Positions 22,301 through 32,000 of a stretch of 44,859 bases of DNA are shown here, piece by piece; within the stretch, counting starts at the first letter, position 1; the number at the start of each line of letters is the position of its first letter. The stretch comes from Nephromyces sp. MM_2019 (Eukaryota; Apicomplexa; Aconoidasida; Nephromycida), in assembly GCA_015657535.1 (NCBI GenBank), contig JADHZB010001706.1:2440-47298 (forward strand). Reading direction: 5' to 3'. The position numbers and the translations under genes are program-made. The notes under the pieces were generated by a model. The model had not been told where the DNA came from. It made no database searches and saw only the letters and a list, made by a program, of their open reading frames with translations.

Positions 22301-24815
22301 TGTGCTGCATCATCTTCCACAACATCCTTCGCTGTGATTCCAGTAATGGAGATATAAGAGAGTCATCAAACTGATCCTGCATATTTCTTGGTGTGCGTGC
22401 GTCGTCTTCACCCATAAAACCACGCACAGTCTCCCACACACGCAAAAAGCACCAAAACCTCAGATTGCAAAGATTCACACTACTTGCTTCGTTTGCATCG
22501 CATATCAGCAGTAGATCTTCTTTCTTCAAAACGTTTTGCAGGCAAGAATCGATTATGCGATGATCTTGGAGGAGTCTACCGGGAGCATAGGGTTTTCCAT
22601 CATGTTCGGTAATTAAGAAAACATGAGGGTTTCTATAGCCAGCTGGTGAATTTGCTTTATTTACTTCATTGTATTTTCCACAAGTATCAATCTCAAACAG
22701 ATCTTCCTCCATCGGACGATTGAAGTTGGCTTTTCCCTTGTCTACCTCCTCCAAGTTTTGCGATTGATCTGCGTGTGTCTCCCAAAATGGAGCTTGGGAA
22801 TAATCTAGAGAGGAGAAAAGCCTCTCGATGAAATCAGCCACACTATGCCCCTTGGCATTCCATCCGCCTATGGTCTTATTACTTTCCCCACTATCTTCAC
22901 AACTAACATGAGCAGAACTAAAATCCCCAACAGCGTTTTTGTCTAGTTTAAACGCTGATGCGATAGAGCCAACGCCGTTATTTTGAGTAGAATCTCCCTT
23001 ACTCCGGCTACCTTTCAAGGCATTCGAATCGTTAGCATTGCAGCGATCAATGACAAACTCAACCACTGCATCGGTCGATTCGTCAGCTGTTTGATCAAAT
23101 ATACGCGTTTCCTTGGAATCCAAACAAAGAGCAGCTTCCAGAGCACCTAGAGAATCTACAAGAAGAGAAAAAAGCACAGCACTCCTAGCTGAATGCAAAC
23201 TTTGCTCAAAAATTAGAAGCAAAGGCTGTGAGATCAAATCATGGGCAAAAGCAGCACTCTTAATTACTGGAAGCCCAGACTCTATTTCCATCGTTTTCCG
23301 ACTTTTATCCAAAGTTTCATCAGAAAGGTGGTTAGGCAGCATCACTTCGGTGGATTTGTAAGAAGAGGATGCAAGGTTATCAGCAGCTTCAGAAGGAACT
23401 CTTTTCTCGCTGCTCCCTTTCTCTCCATATACGCCATAACCATCGTGGCTAACGCTAGACAATGCAGTAAACAGAGCAAATGGCGAAGTATTTTTCTTAA
23501 AAAATGGCTTTAATAGGTTTATTTTCCATAGAAAAAGAGTAAACAAACACTCCTGATCTTTCAATTCCAGCATAGCATTTTCCACCATGCCAACAAACTC
23601 AGATTCCGCAGGTATAGTCTTGGAAAAGACGAGATGTTGGAGAATCAGCACTGCATAAGCCAAGAATTTTGAGCTAGAAGCCTTGCTTGCACTGGAAAGC
23701 GTCTTCATTCCTTGCTTGAAGACTACTTTCAGCAGCAATAACCTCATATCGACAGAGATAGCTTTTTTTCCCTCTTCTTCTTCAGCTAAATCTACAAACT
23801 TGTTTGATTCTTCTGCTTTTTTGCCTTTGCAATCCTGCGCTTCAGCTTCCCTATCGTCGGCACACTGCGACTCTGTCTCAAATCTAAGCTCGCTGTCTAC
23901 TTCCTCGTCTAAAAGAGCATCATCTTCAACAAAACTATCCTTTCCAAACACACCCTTGCTCCCACAGCTACCAACATCATTTTCAACGTTTCTGTTCCCA
24001 CTCTGGACATCAAAAAGTGGCTCATTTCGAAGCTCAGAAGAACATGATTTGGGGAGAGGCTCTTCTACCCCCCCAAGTTCGGCAGAAGCACCTGAATGCT
24101 CATAGTTCTTACCACTTCCTACAGAGCTACCGGCAGCTTCACCATTAAGAGCTGCTTTCGCTTCAGCAGCCAATTTATCCTGATGTATCCTAAAAACGAT
24201 GATTGCTTCAAGTTTCAACAGATTTTTCCACAGTATCAAGCTCTTACCTTCTGAAATCTGCAAACCCCTTCGCAACAAGCTTCTTGCCGTCTTCACATCT
24301 CCAGTTTGGAGCAGTCTATCCGATGCTAGTACCCATAGCTCTGATTGGTTGCCACCCAAAGTTCTTAAAGCCCTCAAAATCACCTTTAAAACGACGTTTG
24401 TAGCTCCAATCATCAAACAAAAGTCGAGATATTGCAGCCATAGTCGTTTATCCAGGGGAAATTTGCGAACAGCTCTATTGAAAATATCGCTAATTCTTCG
24501 AAGATGCAGGAAAGTGTGTGTGTGTCGACTTTCTCTCCATTTATCATTTGATATAGTTTTCTTTACAGTCTTCTTATCACGCTGCCTATTGAAAGCAGCA
24601 AAACGAGCTCCTTTTAGCAAATGAAGCCCTGCTTCGTACTTGATATATTCCAAAAAGTCAAAAACTGTGGAAGTTTGCTTCAAAATCTCATACTCAAAGT
24701 TTCTTCTTCGAGTGACGATTTTCTTCACTTCATCAGGAGAGAGAAGACCACGCAATTGAGCGTCTGAAAGCTCGTCAATTGTCTCCTCCAGCCGGGATTC
24801 TATGAAATCTGCCAT
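19356..24815 (-). CDS. UTP6: UTP6, U3 snoRNP/SSU processome component, greatly enlarged
   Basis: The N-terminus (MADFIESRLEETIDEL, then the LLSPDEVKKIV block and FEYEIL) matches the conserved UTP6 start. HAT repeats follow at about residues 85-215 (RRISDIFNRAVRKFPLDKRLW, ELWVLASDRLL, ARSLLRRGLQ). UTP6 is a HAT-repeat protein of the UTP-B subcomplex, which with U3 snoRNA cleaves pre-rRNA to make 18S rRNA in the nucleolus. The protein has 1819 residues against about 440 in yeast and 597 in human. The extra length is low-complexity: acidic Ser-rich segments at about 220-350, and a Thr/Pro repeat at about 970-1032. The C-terminal 600 residues are helical and may hold divergent HAT repeats. One uninterrupted frame with no intron. 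The N-terminal identification is strong; which later parts match the family C-terminus is unclear. Confidence 0.85.
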   Translation of the reverse strand: MADFIESRLEETIDELSDAQLRGLLSPDEVKKIVTRRRNFEYEILKQTSTVFDFLEYIKYEAGLHLLKGARFAAFNRQRDKKTVKKTISNDKWRESRHTHTFLHLRRISDIFNRAVRKFPLDKRLWLQYLDFCLMIGATNVVLKVILRALRTLGGNQSELWVLASDRLLQTGDVKTARSLLRRGLQISEGKSLILWKNLLKLEAIIVFRIHQDKLAAEAKAALNGEAAGSSVGSGKNYEHSGASAELGGVEEPLPKSCSSELRNEPLFDVQSGNRNVENDVGSCGSKGVFGKDSFVEDDALLDEEVDSELRFETESQCADDREAEAQDCKGKKAEESNKFVDLAEEEEGKKAISVDMRLLLLKVVFKQGMKTLSSASKASSSKFLAYAVLILQHLVFSKTIPAESEFVGMVENAMLELKDQECLFTLFLWKINLLKPFFKKNTSPFALFTALSSVSHDGYGVYGEKGSSEKRVPSEAADNLASSSYKSTEVMLPNHLSDETLDKSRKTMEIESGLPVIKSAAFAHDLISQPLLLIFEQSLHSARSAVLFSLLVDSLGALEAALCLDSKETRIFDQTADESTDAVVEFVIDRCNANDSNALKGSRSKGDSTQNNGVGSIASAFKLDKNAVGDFSSAHVSCEDSGESNKTIGGWNAKGHSVADFIERLFSSLDYSQAPFWETHADQSQNLEEVDKGKANFNRPMEEDLFEIDTCGKYNEVNKANSPAGYRNPHVFLITEHDGKPYAPGRLLQDHRIIDSCLQNVLKKEDLLLICDANEASSVNLCNLRFWCFLRVWETVRGFMGEDDARTPRNMQDQFDDSLISPLLESQRRMLWKMMQHISIPVARILSLEKEMQPCTAEARASAKLCSLNSSLPNSKLHQGKSFSQKTSPSPEIVGMDLTVRSNEHLHQSLLLAPPANKGARSIEAGRNALVSRIWKQVSLLGSHEALHNLNGLDSAALADDVASTDDSASAHTSAIPHTSPNPPDVATTPPHSASTPPDIAAASPTSVTLPNSATPHTSSTPPPTSTTPPNSASYSSMLCAIFADTVLDSFTHDVASLFDESNPTISSSSPNEQNPARSSISHLTLALTEASSSRHTVPSMVVMPSLEENTREAMKSLPVFNLEPPSSAFINSALRPMGNTSISDYECGNSSSSLDSSFVSSSILPTFHISDFLLCLAKVYVVKSLLRWKTHSNEAACKGSSHLLSAEISVVYSALLAAMRSAFSFSGPSTFKKRNSSDRATFSESSAASLRVSWEACDILKFLLKRFAAFEDDPAAILSSEKHHFFHFSPRDKHHFAHCLPSIHVLCKLFVFYLDLSVNSSSSYSVSLDKKLEDFDWFVETLLLLMRILLFTKFKPTAGEMKNRGSNQPSNISLPSAGALASSARFVTLLWRKLCTLWLRAMKTLSHAHSRISPANLFLSSRCSTHLKQVFFLLSKAYPMYVNPQHISSLFADVQNWEDDAKRFKEESRTSYAIKSYVNRKNEPNDRNSEESDYSSLISGAAVNGNQSSLLIMIERFFVVPLRAVLGILCAELSYSNEFLPRDIQEMIYTYLLTLQEIEVICGAPSSDTAFSSLVPTLQNVQNKISDSGIAKFSDEFVNLSLQANSSQLLSAKASQKRSFADFSMKSYRTDSLWLKEALSLKEFSITWQNLFVGVRHDFRLLLRVTALLFASVTLRITTARCISAFQKNPFPSGKYGKSKQGAVDIRPHQNISSHLAIRGDNALVVASVDANNETVTKFLKILEDVVYLVSGNRQSLPDDITSLEIILWKSWVSAVREIESIDILHASLSTKSTWMSSARIIRKCSEFGINSAEILL
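21719..21905 (-). repeat. Thr/Pro-rich coding repeat inside UTP6
   Basis: A degenerate in-frame repeat with motifs of the type TPP-H/N-SA-S/T encodes about 60 residues of the UTP6 middle region. The repeated codon pattern appears on the plus strand as G-rich blocks alternating with AGTTGAAG-like blocks. The frame stays open, indicating selection against frameshifts. Confidence 0.7.
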
Positions 24816-26289
24816 CTTTTTTAGCTGTGAAAAATGTCAGGGATAAGAGAAGGAGCTTGAAGAGGCTTACAGGAGAAACGCTTACGAGAATAGGAGAAGA
24901 GAAGGAACTAGAGTAGAAGGAAGTGGAGTAGAGAAGAATGGGGGTTAGAGAAGGAGCTAAGCTAGAGAAACTACAAGCTAGAGAAGTAGAAAGCTAAAAA
25001 AGAAGCAAACTAAAGAAAAAATAGCATCCCAGTGAATGAAGACAGAAAAAAGCATGGCGTTGAAGAAAAGAAAAAGGAAAGCAAAAGGAGATGATCAGAT
25101 CAAAAATGAAGCAGAAACCACAGAAAATGTGAAGATCAACAGTATTCTTTGATAATTTCGCACAATAATTAGCATTTCTGCTACCTACTACGATGCTTAA
25201 TCGAGGCTACTTTCAGGGAGAGCCTTAGAAGTAGCAGTAATGAAGAAAACCATGCTTTTCGCAGAAGAAAACCTCAGAAAAAGACGAAAAAGTAGCAACA
25301 AAAAGGCAAAAATAGAGCAAAAGCTACGTGGAAAGATGAAAAAACACGGATAAGAGACAAAGTCTAAGCGTGTGTGTGTGCGCATTGTATGCAAGTGTCA
25401 TAGTGTGCGTGTTATGTATAAGCGTGCAAGTGCGTATGTGTGTAAGCATGTAAGTGTGCAAGCGCGTGCGCATGCGTAAGCGTGTAACAGTTGAAGTGTG
25501 CGAATAAACGTAAGGGTATAGTGTGTTAATTTCACAAAAAAAAAGACTAAAAGAATGTAAAGAAAAGCACACACATTCAAGCAGTAAAGTAAAAATAGTT
25601 GGAAAGCTAATATTTCCAACCAACTTCGTTATAGCTAATCATTTTCTGCCTGAAAAATTGCCTATACATACAACTAGCATCCAGATTATGCAGATATTTT
25701 TCCTCATCCAATTTATAAGGCTAAATCTGAATACAGGCTTGCATTAAGAGCTGATAATGCTGATTTAAGGCTTATTGAATATGGAATGAATGTATGGCTG
25801 TTTCGCGAAGACAACTTACGCCGTCTTCTCCAGTGAAATTAGTCACCTTTTAACAAACAAACAAGCACTTTCCCAGCAAAACATACCCAAAGTAGGCGTC
25901 TTCTCTAAGTTACTCAAAATTTCTCTCTACCGAGCAATCAAAAAAATTTATTCGATTTTTGCGAGAACTCTAAACTCAGAATTTCATCAAAAAGCTTAAT
26001 TACAAGCTGATTAAAAGCTAAGAACAAATTCACACACATACTTGTACAATAAAGAAGGGAATCTTCACATCACTTTATAGCAAAGAAAAGCATCAAAGCA
26101 GATAAAACCAACACACGTGATGCTACTCCCTCTTTTCATCGTCTATGCGGCGTAAACACAGCTGTCTACTTAAAAAAAAGGCGAAAAATCAGAATTCATT
26201 GAAAGGAGCAATGCCATCAGCGGTTTCCTATGGATATAAACTAACTAAAGAGGGAGGGCTACTAAAAAAGGGTAAAGGGAACTTAAAAG
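24816..26289. other. Upstream region of UTP6, purine-rich then TG-rich, no complete gene resolved
   Basis: Bases 24816-25060 upstream of the UTP6 ATG are strongly purine-rich on the plus strand (pyrimidine-rich on the coding strand) and may carry the promoter and 5' UTR. Near 25197-25250 a minus-strand AG is followed by a short frame starting MVFFITATSK that could be a terminal exon. Bases 25370-25500 are TG-rich. The rest is AT-rich with no supported exon. Confidence 0.3.
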
Positions 26290-26552
26290 CTAATAAAATC
26301 GCAATGAAGAAGAAATTTTAAATTGAAGATCTTCCAGCAAAAAGGGGGTTAAACAAGAGGGTTCAGCAAACTCTCTTTCTTCCTCTTCCTCTTCAAGTTT
26401 TACTTCTTTATATTTTACCTCTTCATCTTCCTCCTTATCACACTCTTCATCTTCCTGTTCATCTCCCTCTTCACATTTCACTTCTTCATCACCCTCTTCG
26501 TCTTCCGCTTTATCTCCCTCTTCAAAATTTTCTACTTTCAACACGAAGTACT
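26290..26552 (-). CDS. Candidate terminal exon encoding an acidic Glu/Asp-rich segment
   Basis: After an AG at about 26553 an open minus-strand frame encodes YFVLKVENFEEG followed by about 45 residues dominated by Glu, Asp and Lys in EEGDE/EEDEE motifs, then a more ordinary tail to TAG. No upstream exon with matching phase was found; the nearest GT would leave a 16 bp intron. Low complexity makes the coding call weak. It lies just downstream of gene Y on the same strand. Confidence 0.35.
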
Positions 26553-26705
26553 GAAAATGCCGAAACCTTCAGTGAAACATCAACATGATTTAAAAATAGA
26601 AAACTCAGTGAGCTCAGTAGAATGCAGTGCCTTACCACTTAGAGAAGCTCAGATTCAATGGAATAAGCGATTAGAGAAATTGAGTCGAAGAAGAAGAAAA
26701 ATCGT

Positions 26706-27748
26706 TTATTCCTCATCCATATCGAGAACATGAGAAGGTATCAAGCCATCACATCCTTTTGAAAGCAAGAAAATGCAGTCAAGCAGCGATATATGTGTGA
26801 GGGTGATATATACGCGTGTGAGGGTGATATATATGTGTGTGCGTACGCACACACGCAAACATACGCGCACAGAAGCGGGGATATATGCAAGGAGCTTAAA
26901 GACTTGAGGAGTAAACTGTAAAAATGACATACAAGTTTCTGAGGGAATGTGAGGAAGGAAAGAGCTCTCTTCACTTTTTCACTGTGTGTGTTGCGCGTGT
27001 GTGTGTGGGCGTGTGCGCGTTGGGTGTGTGCGGCTGTGTGTGTGCGCTAAGCGCTGAAGCGTGGCCACAGACTTCCAAACGACTCATTAAGCAGATTTTT
27101 TCGATTGAAAATCAATTTTAGGCTTTCAGCTGCTTCTCCCTCATCACCCACCTCCCCCCTCATCTCCCGCTCCTTCTGTGTAACCCTCCAACTCAACTAC
27201 TAGAATAGCTTTTTCTCGCCTCAATTAATGCCTTCTCCTTCCTCTTCAAGCCTGCAGGCTTTTATCGTTGATTTTACTTCTCTCCGAGCCGCGGCGGAAG
27301 GTTTACCTTCTCAATAGCACCAAACCTCGATAAGCCCTTTTCATCCTCTTCAATAAGAAATATTCAAAAGGAGAGGTATATAGTAGTAAGCTAGTTCGAC
27401 ATAGCAACTACTGTAGTGTGTAGCTTCTTTGTCCTGCTCTCTGAGGAAGTAGGAAGAAACGATTGATATCTATTGATAGATCATCCTATTAACCGCACAC
27501 ACAACGTCTTCTTGATAAAACATCATCTTCCAAAGTACTTACACTGCAGCACCAGCATGGGAACTACACACCCACAATACGTTAAGTATTAAGTCAGTAA
27601 GAGAAGCAACCTCAGTTTTTATATGAAGAAGTTACGGTTAGTGTTGAGGCTTTACTACTCGTGTGTGCTTTAACGGTAGCATTGATTCCACTTCAAGCAG
27701 CTGCACACACAGTAGCAGCCACAGCAAATACGGCGGCCAGTATTCAAT
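26706..27748 (-). CDS. Gene Y: unidentified seven-exon gene with micro-exons
   Basis: Minus-strand exons are 27748-27656, 27563-27499, 27440-27412 (29 nt), 27347-27307 (41 nt), 27243-27201 (43 nt), 26938-26855 and 26755-26706. They total 405 nt (134 residues plus TAA), phases match at all six junctions, and four introns are 58-92 bp. Product pieces include IEYWPPYLLWLLLCVQLLEV, then DEKGLSRFGAIEKRKEKAL, FTPQVFKLLAYIP, and a C-terminus ending SHVLDMDEE. The 238 bp intron (26939-27200) and the next one hold TG runs on the plus strand. Donors at 27499 and 26855 lie next to TG/CA repeats, so their exact position is uncertain. The 5' end is not resolved. A plus-strand frame overlapping 27656-27780 also looks open but has no matching partners. 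No family recognised. Confidence 0.52.
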
Positions 27749-28504
27749 CTAGCCAAGATAACCCCTCCGAATATTCCAAAGTACGCCAGATATATGCACA
27801 CTCAATTATACACACATACACACACTCCGACACATATACACACTGCAAAATGAAAAAATAAGCATAAAAACTTCTAAACTTGTCAGTAGATAAAAACACA
27901 AGCACAATCAAGTATATGTACGCATTCAAACATGAACACACACAGATTTCTTCTGCATAGATATTTTTACACAAACCACACTCCATATTCCCCGATAACC
28001 CCCAAACACACACACACACCTGGTAAATAACTGATATGATTAACTAAAAAAGAAGACACAGAGAAAGCGTTGTTGCAGTCGGTTTTTCTCCATAAAAAGG
28101 TAGTTTTATACACAGAAAAGACTAGAAAGCCTAGACATTCTCACACACACCATCAAGGCGAGAAAATGGCTTAGAAAAAATTGATTGTAGAAGATGTAAT
28201 GATCATGTGATAGGTTCTTTTCTTCCTCAGAGAAAACCTCATTAGAAGCCTCTATCTAAGGATATACTCTAAGCCATGAAAAAGAGCGAATGCCGCAGCA
28301 AGAGCAAATAATTTATATGAACGGGGATGAATGTGTGTGCGCACAGCAACTTGGATGCTCAAATCAGCACATGCACACACCCTTACACAAGTCAGCAGCC
28401 AACAAACCTTTCTTGAAGCAAGAAGACACACAAAACTAATCCCTGAAAACCGGAAAATACACACTAATGATCAACTATGAAAAGGCAACACTTTGCACAC
28501 ACAC
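27749..28504. other. CA-rich region upstream of gene Y, possible further exons
   Basis: Dinucleotide CA tracts dominate. Two short minus-strand frames have coding character: one around 27930-28000 with LSGNMECGLCKNIYAEE and one near 28265-28330 with RSYKLFALAAAFALF. Neither could be joined to gene Y with consistent splice sites, so they are recorded only as leads. Confidence 0.25.
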
Positions 28505-28760
28505 ACACTCCAACATGCTCTTTGAAGTACACACACATTCAAACACGGTCTTTATGGTACGCACATTCAAACATGTTCTTTATAGTATACACACATAAAC
28601 TCCAACATGCTCTTTGAGGTACACAGACCCCAAAATGCACTTTTTAGCACACACACCCCCCAACATGCACTTTTTAGCACATACACACCCAAAAATGCAC
28701 TTTTTAGCGCATAATCATTCCAACAAGCATCTTCTAACACATACACACACTCCAACAAGC
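28505..28760. repeat. 30 bp CA-type minisatellite, about 9 degenerate copies
   Basis: Repeats of the form CACACAC, a variable stretch, CAACATGCACTTTTTAG are spaced mostly 28-31 bp apart (one interval 34), measured on the CTTT element at 28520, 28550, 28578, 28612, 28640, 28670, 28700 and 28731. Copies in the right half are more alike than those in the left half. It lies between gene U (3' end at 29063) and gene Y. Confidence 0.85.
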
Positions 28761-29062
28761 AAATATATACAGAATCCTGCACCAAACACGCACTAAACCA
28801 AAGGAAAAGCACACCACAAGCCTTCCCGAAGGCGGCCTTTCATGTGGGTATGCCATTCATCCAACGCATCCTACCCTCTCCAATTGAGCCAACTTAAGCA
28901 CACCTTCTTCAAATGCACGCAAACTCGAATCACATACGAACTTAAAACCACACGGACGCAGCAAATATCGACATACACACACTAGGATCAAAGCCAGCGT
29001 AAACAGCATCATAGCACACACATAGACTGCAATAAAGCGGATCTAATCTTCCTCAGCCAGCA

Positions 29063-32000
29063 TCAATCCACGGCTGGAAAGATGTGAAGCTCAACGTGCA
29101 CTTTTGGGCAGTTGAAAAGCTTCTCGACGTCATCAACTGCCTCCTTTAAGGCATCTTCATGGGAAAGGAAAGAAGACGATGATTTCCCACAGTTTCCCTC
29201 CAGAAGAAAACCGTGTTTGCCCCATTTTTCTCCCTCTTTAACTACTTCTTCTTCTTCTTCTTCCTCCTTTGAAGAAGAGGCACTCACAAAGCTATAATTC
29301 AAGTCTTTGCTTATGCTTCTTAAGTATGCTTCCAGTTTAGTGAGAAAATCCACAGAAATCGTCGAAAGATCGATGAAAGTTCGCACACAGCAGTGAAGAA
29401 GAAATGGTAAGCAAGTAACTACTGAGAAACCAGGCATGAAAGAAGGTGAGTTATCTTCACTATCATCTTCAAGAGGAGTTTGAGAGCTTCTCGTCGCTCT
29501 TCTCTCTGTTTGCCTACGAGAAGGAGGAAGTCTAATAGTTAAGTCCTGCATTGCCTGGAGTACTGAAGCTGCTGCTGATGTACTATAAGAAGGGTGCGTA
29601 TGTGCGGATGCTTTGGGGCTTGAAACTTTACCAAAGTTGCGAAGCAGCTCGGAGATGCGATCTTCTTCTTGATTTTTGTGTGATTGTGGGGGGTTTGGGA
29701 TGTTCTCAACTTGATCACTTGGAAGGACGCTGAGGGAGTGGGAGAAAAGAGAGTGTCTGTCTGTGTGTGAGTGTGTGTGGGTGTGCGCGAGTGTGGGTGG
29801 GTGTGGGTGCAAGAGTAGTGGAACGCGTGAGAAAGAATGATGCAGTGCGCGAAAGGGGGGGAAAAGAAGAGAGAAGGGGGGAAAAGAGACAACTATACTA
29901 GGCGAGAGCTGTTTGTACACCTACCTCTCCACACAAAATTTTATTTATCAACATTAAAACTCCCCCATTTCATGTAAGCTCTATTGAAACGAAGGCTAAG
30001 CATCAAGAAAAACTATGCACACACACAAGCTGAGCCACAAAACTATATAGAACTAACGTAGCTAGCATACCTTACAGATGAAGACACCAATCAAAACTGA
30101 AAAAAAGTCCACAGACCAACCAAATTCCAACACACCAATCAAAGCAAGCACCAACACACAAGAACCAAACATCAACATACACACCAACAGAACCAAGCAT
30201 CGACACACACACCAACCAAACGCCAACACACACACCAACCCAACCCCAACACACACACCAGCCAAACACAAACACACACACACAAAATGACTAGCAAATT
30301 CCAAATAACCCATAATTCTGCATCTAAAAAGCCAAAAAAAACACACACATCTTCTCATTACTAGAAAAAGCGCACACACAACTAAACTTCATCAACCCAG
30401 CGAATCAGCGCTTTCACATCTCCCTAAGCTTAGCCACCTCCTACCAGAAGACGTAGTAACTTTGGAGAAGAAGGAGAGTAGCAGACTGAAAGAATATCAT
30501 TTCATTAGGAGAAGCTTCAGAAGACCTTGGAACTACGACACACACATCTGGGCAGTCAAAAACCTCCAGGATCCTCGATAAAGCTATATGGCCTGTGTGT
30601 GTGCGATTGCATAGATGAATCAACAGCAAAGCAAGAACTCGAAAGAGATTGGCCTCTAGGTTTAGATTCGTTTTCTTCCTCAATACACTGATAACTCCCT
30701 CCAAAAGTATATGAGCTCCATCACAGCCTAAAATTGAGTGTAACGGCGATATTCACAAGAAATTTCTTCCTCAGATAAAAACACGTAGTAGCACACTTTG
30801 AGGGGTAGTAAATATACGGTATATACAAAGAGGAGAATAAAAAGAAAAACGAGAGCTGAAGAGGAAAAAAATAAAAGCTTTTATGCAGCAAAAACAAGGG
30901 AAAATAACGTGCTAGGGTGTGTGTAGTAGTTGTGTGCGAAAAAGCAAGAAAGTTGGCAAATCTGGGTGTACGTACACTCCAAAGCTGCGTGAAGAGGATA
31001 GGTAGAGAAGCAAGAATGCTTAAAATTAGCTCCTATAAAAATTGAGCTTGCAAAGGCCTACCTACAATACGCACACAGTAGCATACTGTAGCAAATTAGA
31101 GAAGCACAGTCGGGTGCTGCCACAAACAAAGAATAATTTCGCACAAACAACGCACATATGGGCTCCCACACACACGAAAACATACCCGAGGCTACACACA
31201 ACATACAAACATACTATCCCATAAACATAAAAAACATTGTACAGCCAAAACGCAGATACACCCGCACACAATCAACAAACACATAAACTACCACACATGA
31301 CACACACAAACACACACACACACACAAGTGCACACCCACACACGACACACATACATTCCCACACAATCAATACACATATCCTCCCACATATACAACACAC
31401 ACTTCCATATGCGAAACACACTCCCGCATACACAATACATACATGCGCTCCCACACACACAACCCACACCTACCCTCCCATACACACAACCCACACATAC
31501 TCTCCCACAAACCTACACTCCCACACATGGAAAACACGCACACACTGTTGTGAGTGTAAAAAGCTATTTTTCTCACACAACTATATATAGCTATACTTTC
31601 TACCTCTGAAGACCTGCCCATTGATCATGAAGTTATCACGCAGAATATCCTTCTTATCGCCTTTAAGATCAGGCCAACACTCCCTATCACTCAAATCTCC
31701 AGTATCTTCAAAGTATAAAACAGGGAGTTTCCTCAGTTTAGCCCTAAATAGTATACGCACACACACAAGGAGAAATATCAATACTGTATTTAGGAGGAAT
31801 AGGCCTGCGTGAGTGCTAGAGATACACACACAGAGCTACACAGATACCGAGAAACATGTGCACACAGAATAATTGAGCAAAGAGGCAGGTATTTTCATAT
31901 GTGTGCGAGTTGCGTGTTAGTTACCAGAGTATATGTAGGTTGCGTGTGTGAGTTGCCCGAGTATGTGTGGGTTGTGTGTGTCACCAGAGTATTGTATATA

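Noticed and set aside
27228..27310. Plus-strand ATG frame MPSPSSSSLQAFIVDF followed by a GT
   Set aside because: No second exon with the required phase was found, and the segment overlaps two phase-consistent gene Y exons on the other strand.
27610..27780. Plus-strand exon-like frame rich in Ala/Leu (AALLLVCALTVALIPLQ-type) opposite gene Y
   Set aside because: It has acceptor and donor dinucleotides but no upstream or downstream partner in phase, whereas the minus-strand reading joins six further exons.
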